From Gymnorhina tibicen (lineage: Eukaryota > Chordata > Aves > Passeriformes > Artamidae), in contig VXAZ01007534.1 of the NCBI GenBank assembly GCA_013399875.1, forward strand, positions 62,001 through 126,000: 64,000 nucleotides of DNA, read 5' to 3'. The translations under genes were made by a program, and so were the position numbers. This document shows, piece by piece, positions 38,588-47,626 of the stretch; the first letter of the stretch is position 1; each line of letters starts with the position of its first letter. Under the pieces are notes generated by a model, which saw nothing but the letters and a program-made list of their open reading frames with translations, was not told the origin of the DNA and made no database searches.

Positions 38588-38860
38588 CATGCAAAATCCT
38601 GTATGCCCTGAGGCTAGAGAAATTAAGTAATTTTTATCAATTAAATTGTCTTGTGCTCTGATTGAAATGAACAAATAGGAAAGAAAATCACTTTTAAATC
38701 ACAATATCTGGCAGATTTTTTTTNCATGCAAAATCCTGTATGCCCTGAGGCTACAGAAATTAAGTAATTTTTATCAATTAAATTGTCTTGTGCTCTGATT
38801 GAAATGAACAAATAGGAAAGAAAATCACTTTTAAATCACAATATCTGGCAGATTTTTTTT
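38588..38860 (+). repeat. 136-bp direct duplication split by one N
   Basis: Positions 38588-38723 and 38725-38860 are identical except for one base (GGCTAGAG in the first, GGCTACAG in the second). They are separated by a single N at 38724. Both start CATGCAAAATCCTGTATGCC and end GCAGATTTTTTTT. This is the pattern left when two contig ends that actually overlap are joined with a nominal gap, so the duplication is probably not in the genome. Confidence 0.95.
38724..38724. other. Assembly gap (single N)
   Basis: The only ambiguous base in the window, sitting exactly at the junction of the duplicated 136-bp segment. Confidence 0.98.
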
Positions 38861-38864
38861 CCTG

Positions 38865-39269
38865 GTGCTTTTTCTAGGACTCCCGCATGTCCCTATTAAT
38901 TTAAACACAGCAAAAATTGACAAGCATCTTTTTCCACTGTTACAGGCACTCCCTCTAGTGACAGCCATGGTTTCTCATTTAGTATATATCATCTCAAGCA
39001 CTGCAAGGATCCGAATTCCATTGCTATTGTGGTGCTTTTCTGAAAAGAATAACATTATTATCATCTGCCAGATCTGGTGTGGTTTCTCAGTTATCTTTGC
39101 ACTGCTTATATGGTTTATAAACAAATCAGATAAACCACAGCAGGTTCTAACAAAGAAGCAATTAGGTCTAATTGGTGTTCCACATAGATCACCAGATATC
39201 AACAGCCACATCTTGAACTATCTGCATGAGGAAATGTTGAAACTAGGAAAATATATCAGTAAAGAGTAG
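38865..39269 (+). other. Long unexplained ORF (134 codons)
   Basis: Starts right after the duplicated segment. The sequence is AT-rich, so 134 open codons is longer than expected by chance. The translation contains a hydrophobic stretch (IIIICQIWCGFSVIFALLIW) that could span a membrane, followed by a polar tail ending KLGKYISKE. I recognise no family and see no promoter or splice sites that support it. May be chance or a degraded retroelement. Confidence 0.2.
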
Positions 39270-39306
39270 ATTAAAAGACTTGGTGGGGTTTTTCTTCTGA
39301 CTAAAC

Positions 39307-39627
39307 ATGTTTTGCCATACTAGACGCTTGGAAGATATGCCAATTCCTACCTGTTTCTATTTCAGTATTGCAAATAATTTCTGGCCTGTCAGAAAAAAAT
39401 GCATTAGACACACTGCTTTGACACAGCATCAAGTGTTTGAACAGCTATATGAAATAATTTTATTCTGGGTTCTTGATGATTCATGTCCATATAAAAAAAA
39501 ATTGTCTTCTATTTCAACAGTTTTAGAGTTTTATGGTTACAGGATATTGAGAAACTCTTGTGCTTTTCCTTTTGCTGTATTTCATGTAGAAGCCATGAAA
39601 AACTGTGAAAATTGGAATACTCAGTAG
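39307..39627 (+). other. Second unexplained ORF (106 codons)
   Basis: Same strand as the preceding ORF but in a different frame, 37 bases downstream. No recognised domain. The two together could be one frameshifted older reading frame, but neither resembles a known protein. Confidence 0.15.
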
Positions 39628-39796
39628 GCTGAAGGATAAATAGGAGGTACTGCTGTGTAAAGCGTTGTAAAGCCTGAGGCTGTAAATTCTAAGAGTGCTC
39701 AGAGAGAAGAGCAAGATGAAACTATCCCTTGGCCTTAAGCAATTAGTTAAGGTAAGAACTATGAGAGCTGTTTTTAGGCAGGTATATTTGTCTACA

Positions 39797-40230
39797 GAAA
39801 GAGTTACAGAATCACTGAGTCACAAAATCATTGAGATTGGAAGGGACCCTGGAAGCCATCTGCCCAAGCCCCTGATTCAGCAGGGTCACCTAGAGCTGGT
39901 TGCCTAGAACTGTGTTCAGACAGCTTTTGATTATTCCAAGGATGTAGATCCACAACAGCTGTGCAACCTGTGCCAGTGTTTGGTCACCCTCATAACTGAA
40001 AAGGGTTTCCTGATGTCCAGACAGAAATTCCTGTTCCATTTGTGCCCACTGCCTCTAGCCTTGTCACTAGACACCATCTTATTCACACCCTCCTGTCTGG
40101 TATTTATACACAATGATGGGATCCTGCAAGCCTTCTCTTCTCCAGGATAGACAGTCCCAGCTTTCCCAGCATTTCCTCAATGGGGAGATATGTCACTCCC
40201 TTAATTATCTTGGTATCCCTCATCATGTCC
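39797..40230 (-). mobile_element. CR1 LINE 3' fragment, minus orientation
   Basis: Begins with the reverse complement of the CR1 3' end (AGAATCACTGAGTCACAAAA, then TTGAGATTGGAAGGGACCCT). It continues through GGTTTCCTGATGTCCAGACA to TTCCTCAATGGGGAGATATG, which corresponds to the ORF2 C-terminus. Sequence just right of this (40230-40300, around CCCATCAGGACCTATGGACT) also looks repetitive but may be a different element. Confidence 0.85.
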
Positions 40231-42380
40231 GTAGCTACCTCAGCATCCATGGGTGCATCCCATCAGGACCTATGGACTTATGTCCCTCTTTATATTTCCC
40301 CTCAGGCTTACATTGCCTGTGCCTCTTCATCTAGTCAGCCTTCTAGTTATCTTTGGCTTCATTCTGCTCTGTCTGCATCTCTTGCATGGGCATCCAGGCT
40401 TAGAAATAACTTCCAGCAAAAATGAATTTGTCCTCATAAATCAGACTTCAGACAGATCTTGCACTTTTCTTTGACTTGGGTCATGGCACATACTTTCTTT
40501 GATAAGAAGACCAGCATGTTTAATAGAAGAGTTTGACTGTTTATTACAACAATCATAAATAAAAAACGTTTTTTAAGCTCACTAACTTAGGTGACAATTA
40601 ATCTACCACATAGTGCTTCTCCTCTTGTGCATTTATGATCTGTTCATAAAAGAACTCATTTTCTGAGTCCCGTAGAAGATGAATCTGTAAGACAGTTATT
40701 TATTTTGTGTTGTCTTTTTTTTTTATAGCCTTGTGAAAAAAATAGCGAAGCAATCTTCTGAAAGCTACATGAATAATGACTTGTCGTGGATGACAAGTAG
40801 TGTAGCATGAAAAGGTACCACTAGTGACAAATACAAGAATTAAAAAATTTAAATTTAAGCTTAAAAAAAAGAAATTATGTTTTAAAAAGTTGTAGTCCTT
40901 CTGGATTTTCTACTCTTAAGGTCTGTGTCCTCAGACTCAATACACATTTATTTATATATATGCAGTAATACAATGGCTGAGAATAAAATTTCCTTTTTTT
41001 TAAAAAAAAAAAAAGGTTTTAGCCAAGATCTATATTTGTATTATATATTTGTATTAGTCAAGGGGCACAACAGCATTAATCAAGCAGCACTAACCTGAAG
41101 TAGAAGGACCATGCTGGCCACTCTAAATGCAAGCACTGTCATGTTGCTGTCTCAACACAGCACTCAGATAAAAGAATGCTGGGATATATGTTTTCAAATT
41201 CATATAATAAAATAAAAGTGTTCTGTTCTTGTAAAGTTAAACATCTTCTTTATGTCTAGTATAGTAGTTTGTTGTGCACAGTTAAATAATTTCTCATCAT
41301 CCTTATTCCAAACTGAAGAGATGTTCTGTAGCAATTTTATGCACACAGTTAACATCCTTATGACAGTAGTAAACAAACAAAAAAGTCACAGTACTGTTCA
41401 GCTTCAAAAAGAGAATTCCAGAAATACGACTCTGACAACTGTAGTAGGTACATTAGTATAAACTACTATGAAGAATAAAATTGATGTATGCATGCTCTTT
41501 GAAGAATCAAAACAGCTTTTTTGAAGAACAGATGTTCCTTATATGTTTTGGAAGTCTTCTGAAGCTGTCAACAGAACTCTAGATACAGTTTATTTAGATT
41601 TTCAATCTGCCTTCAGCACAGCCTTCAGAAAAGGCCCTTAATTTATGCAAAAACATAGAGTAGAAATAAAGCACTTTTTCATACATTCAGAAGTAAGCTT
41701 CCAGAAACCATTGCTAGGAGACTGGAAAGGCACACAGGATTATACAAACTTAGGGTCTACAGGCCTGGAAACAGACACCAAAGGAAACAGCCTTCTTACA
41801 GATGTGCTCTGACATGACAAATGTAGATGCCAGAAGAAACTACAGAGGGTTAGAGCATAGTATGTAGCCAGGTTCATGTGCTCTCTCTAAGTATAGCCTC
41901 CTGCTGTCACTGATGAACACAGTGTGCTGGGCCAAATGGACCACCAGGGCAGCGGTGACATAGCGACAAATACACACACACAAATCTTAGACCTCTCCCT
42001 GCTCTAAAGAAAGGTGTAGTAAAAAACCTCTAATGTATCCATCTACTCTGGAAATCAAAATACACAGGTACAAGGAACAGACTTTACTGAGCTGACAGTT
42101 CATTGCACTGGTAAATTAGCAACCCTCATGAACAACCCTATCACACTTACCTGTTCCTCCTCTCCTTCCTCAAATTTTGAAGAGAACAGAGGACACCAGA
42201 AGTTGGCACCAAATATGTTGTACAAAACAGGGTGCTTCAAGCAGTTTTTTACTTTATACTGATGTTCACCGAATCAACTGAGTGTCAAAACATCAGTGAA
42301 ATGCTGCTTTCTTCTTTGTTGAGAGTGGTGGGATCTGGATGGTTTGAATCTTTCTCAGCAAAGATATACACAATACCGGA
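40231..42380. other. Intergenic stretch, possible tiny CR1 trace
   Basis: AT-rich, including a T8A13 palindromic tract near 40993-41015. A short block at about 41582-41640 translates weakly like CR1 RT motif A (VYLDFQSAFSTA), too little for a firm call. Confidence 0.4.
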
Positions 42381-42814
42381 TGTCCCGGTTCCAGCCAGGT
42401 CAGGGTTAATTTTAGTAGTAGCCAGAAGGGGGCACAGTCAGGACCCGACGGTTATTTTGTATCACCTAAGCCATTGTCGGGTGCAGGGGAAAGGGAATCT
42501 CTTCTGGGAAGAAGGAGCTCCTTCCAGCTGAGAAAATGTGGTGGAGGCAGCCACCTGGTGTTGTCTATTATTGCAGGGTTATTTTCCATGGATCGTTTCT
42601 TTTTTTATTCCTATGTAATTAGTATTTTTGCTGTTTCCAGTAAATTGTTCTTGTCTCAACACGTGATCTTTATCTTTTTTGTCTCCAGGTCTCCTCTCCA
42701 GCCCGCTGCAGGGTGGGGAGAGAGACAGGGAGAGGGCAGTGAGGGAGCCGCACATGGTTCAGGTTTTTTCAGTGGGAATACTAAATTGGGGAATACCATT
42801 CCTAAACCATGACA
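42381..42814 (+). mobile_element. ERV solo LTR, plus orientation
   Basis: Starts TGTCCCGGTTCCAGCCAGG, followed by CAGGGTTAATTTT, and ends with GGGAATACCATTCC and AAACCATGACA. Both ends match an LTR family I know as widespread in birds. About 434 bp with TG/CA termini and no internal genes. Flanks (ACCGGA and GAAACC) do not match, so the target-site duplication has decayed or one end is off. Lies about 2 kb upstream of the CEP128 CpG island. Confidence 0.85.
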
Positions 42815-44480
42815 GAAACCATGGCATATATGCCTGCTTACTTATTTTCTGTAACAGCCTTTATATCTCACTTTTATACCAAGCACGCTGTAGCTTGATG
42901 AGGATGAAAAAACTATGTCTTAATCATTGGCATAGGCTTTATTTCATAAGCATATGTGAAAAAGAGTATTTGTGTAATGCTTCAGCTGACAATGTAGCTG
43001 TGTGCAGACAGCTGTTTGAATCACCGGAAGCATCTGCTTCTTCTGCTACAACCTACCAAGCACTCTTTGCCGACTAGCTACTTTCTCAGTTGGTGTATAC
43101 ATGGTTAACCTGGTCTTTAGAACTAGTGGCTGTGCCTGGTACCTCGGTCTCAGGCACTGGCATCGGCTTCCACTGGAACATTGTATTAGCAGCAAGTCAG
43201 GTGTGCTCACACTCAGCATAGCTGTAAATACACTTCTCACATACATACTAGTCACATCCAGGACATGTTACTTACCCCTTCATCCTCTCTGTGATGACTC
43301 GAGAGGCACTACTACGGCAGGAAAAGAAATTTACTCATAGATGAATTCTATTGAGTCTATGGAGTAGTAAGTCCACTGCCAGGTGCAAAACGGGAGAGAA
43401 AAACTCTCAGAGAACTCAGGAAAATTCAGGGCCTGTCTCTCAGAGACCACCATAAGCAGAAGAGTGACCAGAAGCCCTGACTCTCACGCTGCATTTAGAC
43501 CTGTTAACACAACCTGACTATGCTGCAGTTTGCAAAGGAAAGGCCAGGACAATGCCCATGTATTGAAAGCTAGGGAAGACTTATTTCTTTACTACTTATT
43601 CACTAATGCTTCAGTCTGCAGTGAAATAAATTATATCCTTACATTCCTGTACCGTGTCTCTCCTGCCTTCAGCTCAGATGAGGTTAACGCTTCTTAAGCA
43701 GGACCATAAAGACCAAAGACATAGGGGCTAGCAGCCACTGCCTGGACTGCTGGTGAATGCTGCCAATGTGGGAGACCTGGCTTACGCCTGAAGTGTGTTG
43801 TAGTCATATGGCATTCAGGCATGCCTGCTGCATTGTGACCAAATGAAACAGTCCTGCAGGACAGGAATGCAGGTAGGCAGTACGGATTGCCAGCCATGCC
43901 TTGTTACTGTGCTCAAAGGCCAATGGTCACTGCCTGGAGTGGATCCCAGAGGTAATACAGACATATATGTATTAAAAACCCCAGCTCACTGTATTTATCT
44001 TTGGCTGGAGTGCTCACCTATAGGTGATTGGCAGTCAAATATTCCAGTGATTGTTGGCCTATTACAAGTTCTGCCCAAGTTTCAGAGGCCCAGGAGACAT
44101 CTCCTGTAATCACTCACAGGACCCTTTATCTCTTTTCTCTCTTCAAGGCCAGAGTAGCAGCGTGCAATATTCGGTCGTTTTTACTGCACACAAAGGTAAT
44201 GGATACAACATTTGGGAACAGGGAGATGCGTGGCTTAAGGAAACAAGAAAAAGTCAAGAAACAGGAAGGGAGATGCCTCCTTGTAAGCAACAGCTGCTTT
44301 CCGCAGCTCACACGCCTTCTCCCAGCGTATCAGCCGTCTGCTCGCAAGCGGAACAGACCCGTCTGCTTTATCAGGGCAACCGCTTTTGTTTCTACTCTTC
44401 GCAGTCGTTTAGCTGATATGTTTGTAAACACCGATGTGTATTTTGTAAAAATGTAGCGTTTTACAAAACAACTTCGTCAC
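42815..44480. other. Intergenic stretch upstream of CEP128
   Basis: No gene recognised. Overlapping ORFs of up to 142 codons at 44.03-44.46 kb lead into the CpG island and show no domain. Confidence 0.4.
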
Positions 44481-44506
44481 AAAGCAGGGCTCTTGCAGAA
44501 CCTCCC

Positions 44507-44513
<7 letters not shown>

Positions 44514-44546
<33 letters not shown>
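44514..44546. repeat. (CCG)11 triplet array
   Basis: Eleven uninterrupted CCG units, preceded by interrupted CCGCCA units from 44508, at the upstream edge of the CEP128 CpG island. CCG/CGG arrays in 5' regions are prone to length change and methylation. Confidence 0.95.
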
Positions 44547-44547
<1 letters not shown>

Positions 44548-44626
44548 CCCCGCAGGCCCAGCGGCCTCCCCGCAAGGCGGACCCTGCCCGTCCCTCGCCG
44601 CGCTACAGCCGCGCTGTCACCGCAAA

Positions 44627-44645
44627 GCCTCTCGGGAGTTGAAGT
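44627..44645 (-). promoter_or_regulatory. ZNF143/SBS-like promoter motif (one strand reading)
   Basis: The minus strand reads ACTTCAACTCCCGAGAGGC, close to the known CpG-promoter element ACTACAACTCCCAGAATGC bound by ZNF143. The core ACTxCAACTCCC differs at one base and the 3' half is weaker. Position in the CpG island is fitting. Binding is not proven. Confidence 0.4.
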
Positions 44646-44842
44646 CCCGCACGCAGCCTTTCCCATGGTGGACTTGTGGCTTGTGGACTCCGTGTCCCAT
44701 GGAGCGCTGCGGGAGACCCGGCTCCCGGCCCGCGGCCCCGGCAGCTGGCGGCAGGGCGGCTAGTTCAAGTTGCCATAGCGGCAAGGTGGGGCGGGCGGAG
44801 GGTGGTCAGGCACGGGGCGGCCTCGCCTCGGAGCGCTGTGCG
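44640..44842 (+). other. CEP128: Candidate CEP128 non-coding exon 1
   Basis: The transcription start is a guess in the CpG island. The right edge is the best donor in the region, GCG|GTGAGGG with GT at 44843-44844; an alternative is GGCAAG|GTGGGG with GT at 44786. The intron would then run to the small exon at 45974 or directly to the coding exon at 47469. No conserved coding sequence is expected here. Confidence 0.35.
44769..44785 (+). promoter_or_regulatory. CEP128: Degenerate RFX X-box-like site
   Basis: GTTGCCATAGCGGCAAG has a perfect left half (GTTGCCAT) of the X-box consensus GTTGCCATGGCAAC and an imperfect right half that looks interrupted by GG. RFX factors control many centrosome and cilium genes, which suits CEP128. 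Weak as a single match. Confidence 0.35.
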
Positions 44843-45110
44843 GTGAGGGTTGGGGGTACGGGAAGGGGGAGCCGGGGCCGCGGCCAGAGCGGTGTGCGGG
44901 AGGCGGCTGTCCGGCTTCGGAGAGCCGCGGGAGGGCGGGCGCGGATGGGAGCGGCGGCGGGAGCGCGGGGCGCGGCGGCCGCGGGGTTCCTCGGGACAGT
45001 CCGGAGGCCCGGCCGGCGGCGTGCCCGGCGCCGTTCTGGGTTCCACGGTCCTGTCTGGGCCAAAGAACCAGGAGACTCTCAGAGTTGGAGTCGGGTGTTA
45101 GCGAAGTTCC

Positions 45111-47468
45111 CTGCGTGCCCGCTGGGAGGAGGATTTGCAGAGGGCGTTGCGTATGAATAGTGTGAAGGAACCGTTTTCTGTGTCGTGCTGCTGAAGAGTT
45201 CCGGGAGCCCGGTGTGACAAATTGACAATAAAACGTGGTACTGATCCCTGAAGGCACGACGGTGAAATGTCACCATACGGGATCACCTTCCTGGCTTTTT
45301 CCGGGCTCAAATACAAGGACTGAAGGAAAGGGCCTTTCAGGTGTCATGTTGTTTTTTCCTGGAATGGCTATAATTTTTTTTTTCAGTCTTGGCTATAAGG
45401 CTTCAACCGTACCTTTAACACTAAGTTAGTTACCTAGTGATAGATTAGTCTGTGTGGAGCTGAACAAATAAAACACTTGAGGAATAATCAGGTTGTGTAC
45501 ACTGATTTTATCTTTTGTTTACTTGAGCTGGAGAACTTGAAGTTGAGATTGTCGACTCTACTTCTTACCTGGCAGATCTCTTAACAAGAGAGTTCTCAGT
45601 GAAGCTGAAATGTTCTGTTTTCTACAGGAAAGGAAAATACTGAGTTTTGATGCTTTTCATCAGTTCAACAAAGGTTATGATCTGTTTGGGTAGAACTAAA
45701 AACCAGTAAGAGCTAAACGATTCTCACTGTCAAGTAGCTTATATGATCATGTGCTGAAATTAGTGTAGCTTTTTGGAAAAAGTGATAAGCTTTATTTTTT
45801 TGTTTCAGTTGTTAGGCAAATGTGCATTTAGAACATTTCTACATATTTCTACTTCTCTATGATTTTTATTTTTTTTAATCTAAAGTGAAACTTGCACAGT
45901 TCCTTTAAAAATGAGGATGTTGCTTTATATGAAACAACTTCTTCACCTTAAAAGTACTTGTGGTTCCTTTTAGGTTGCTCATGAGAACAAAGAGGAATGC
46001 TTAACCATAAATAGTAAGTTTTCTTCAGACAAAATGTCCTTATCTAGTGCTTTCTTTTATGTTTACCTTCATTACTGACCTTTCTTCTGTGCTTTGGCTA
46101 GTAAATATCTTAATGAGCCTATTTTTGGACAGCTGAAAATAAACCCATGAATCTTTCCTGCTGTAAATCTTTATTTCCCTTTTTTTCTCCAGTCTTTGCT
46201 TTTCAGCAGTTGGGGCTCTTATGGTTAGGTCTGCTTGTTTGTTGGGTTTCGTTGAATTTTTTTTACCAAATTATAGTAAAAACCAATATTATTCCATGTT
46301 ATTATTTCTACTGGTGTTTTATCTATTTTATTTTTTTTGTCTTTGAAAATATCCCATATTTCCTGTTTCCCAGTCTTTAGTGTTTATGCTTTTTCAGTCT
46401 CATTAAGACTTGATTGCAGCTGACTAGAGTGAGGCACTGGAATAACGAATTCTGAAACTGTTAGTAAAAATGTGCTTTAGTGAGGTGAGATAAGAAGAGG
46501 GAAGATGAGATAAATTTACCAGTTCAGAAAATATAAGGAATACTGATGTACTTGAGCACAGACAGAGCATGTTGATTTGCTTTCCTTTCATGTTTGAAAT
46601 GTTTCTGTCCAAGTCTGGGGGACACAAATTTCCAACCTTTTAAAAATTAAATATAAGGATCTGGAAAAATACCAAGTTGCCTGCATATAAAATACAATAT
46701 AAGATTTGAATCCATCCATGGTTTCTTTTGGAAATTTCAGCTCTTACATGTAGAAGAATGACATCTTTACTGTGACTTCATTTTTGTTGACTACAGGGGG
46801 TTCAAGACTTTGCCAGTCTATTTCCTCTTCCATCAAGTCATTCCATGACCCTAAGGCAAACTGCTGCAGTGTGTAATAGTTTAAGAAAAAATTTCGATCT
46901 AACCTACCTTTTGAGGGTTATTTTTATCAGTTACTATGTCACTTTTGTCACTTTACTGTACTAGGTATAGCTGTCTGTAGTTTTTCATTTCCCCTGTCTG
47001 ATGATTGTTGACCTATTTTGCCTCTATCTTGCCATCCTTGAAACTTAGCAATCCCCATTCTGAATACAGGTTAGTGAGTAGTGGGAGCTAGAGGAGAATG
47101 GTTCTGCAGACCAGGATGATTGATAAGGCACTGATGTCTCCGTTGTATGTTTTGGGGGGAGAATTTGCTTTGGGCCATGATTTTAAGGGTACTGAACACT
47201 TGGAAGCAGTGAGAGTGCATATATTGATTTAATTTGCTCCTAAGAGGCTCTACCTCCTGCATCTTGACACTGCTTCGTAGTGTGAGCAAAAGTAGTAACT
47301 GAGGAACAGTTGGAGGATCTGCCTCAAAAGCAGATCTGCTGATCCAGACCAAAAAGGCTAATGTAAATGTAATCTGAATCTATGAAATTGCCTTGGGAGT
47401 ATTGTGCGAGACTGGTTAGTTACAGTCAGGAATTAACATAAGTTACTTTTTCTGGTCTTCCTGCCTAG
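45111..47468 (+). other. CEP128: CEP128 5' intronic region
   Basis: Between the CpG island and the first coding exon. AT-rich, with no repeat recognised. Contains the candidate small exon listed separately. Confidence 0.5.
45974..46013 (+). other. CEP128: Candidate 40-bp CEP128 5' UTR exon
   Basis: A polypyrimidine tract and acceptor (GGTTCCTTTTAG) end at 45973 and a near-consensus donor (ATA|GTAAGTTT) starts at 46014, leaving a 40-bp exon. It contains an ATG with a complete seven-codon uORF (ATGAGAACAAAG... to TAA), so it could damp translation if included. Paired sites this good at this spacing can also occur by chance. Confidence 0.35.
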
Positions 47469-47482
47469 GCTTCAAGATACTG

Positions 47483-47626
47483 ATGGCAGATTCATCAAGT
47501 GATTCAGACAACTTTTTTAAGGGTCGAATAGGAAGGCGGCCTTTGAGAGCATCCCACAACAGAGCTCAGAATTATGGTGCTGAAGAAGTTACAGAGAAGA
47601 TCCATACTTTAGCAAGCACTTTGCAG
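47483..47626 (+). CDS. CEP128: CEP128 coding exon 1
   Basis: The exon begins at 47469 after acceptor CTGCCTAG. The ATG at 47483 opens MADSSSDSDNFFKGR, aligning with the human start MAESSSESD. 48 codons, ending ...LASTLQ in phase 0. The donor CAG|GTTTTTTACA is weak (only the GT matches well), yet the join to the next exon (DTNRNLR) is exactly as in human. Confidence 0.9.

Larger units (their letters stand above)
44480..45110 (+). promoter_or_regulatory. CEP128: CpG island, probable CEP128 promoter
   Basis: About 0.6 kb of very GC- and CpG-rich sequence on the plus-strand 5' side of CEP128, 2.4-3.0 kb before the coding start. No TATA box seen, as usual for ubiquitously expressed genes. It holds the CCG array, a ZNF143-like motif and an X-box-like motif. 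Long ORFs inside it on both strands reflect base composition. Which strand is transcribed is inferred from the CEP128 position; divergent non-coding transcription is possible. Confidence 0.75.

Noticed and set aside
44639..45257. Plus- and minus-strand ORFs of up to 173 codons in the CEP128 CpG island
   Set aside because: Composition artefacts in CpG-rich DNA, with no recognisable domain and no splice connection to CEP128 coding exons.
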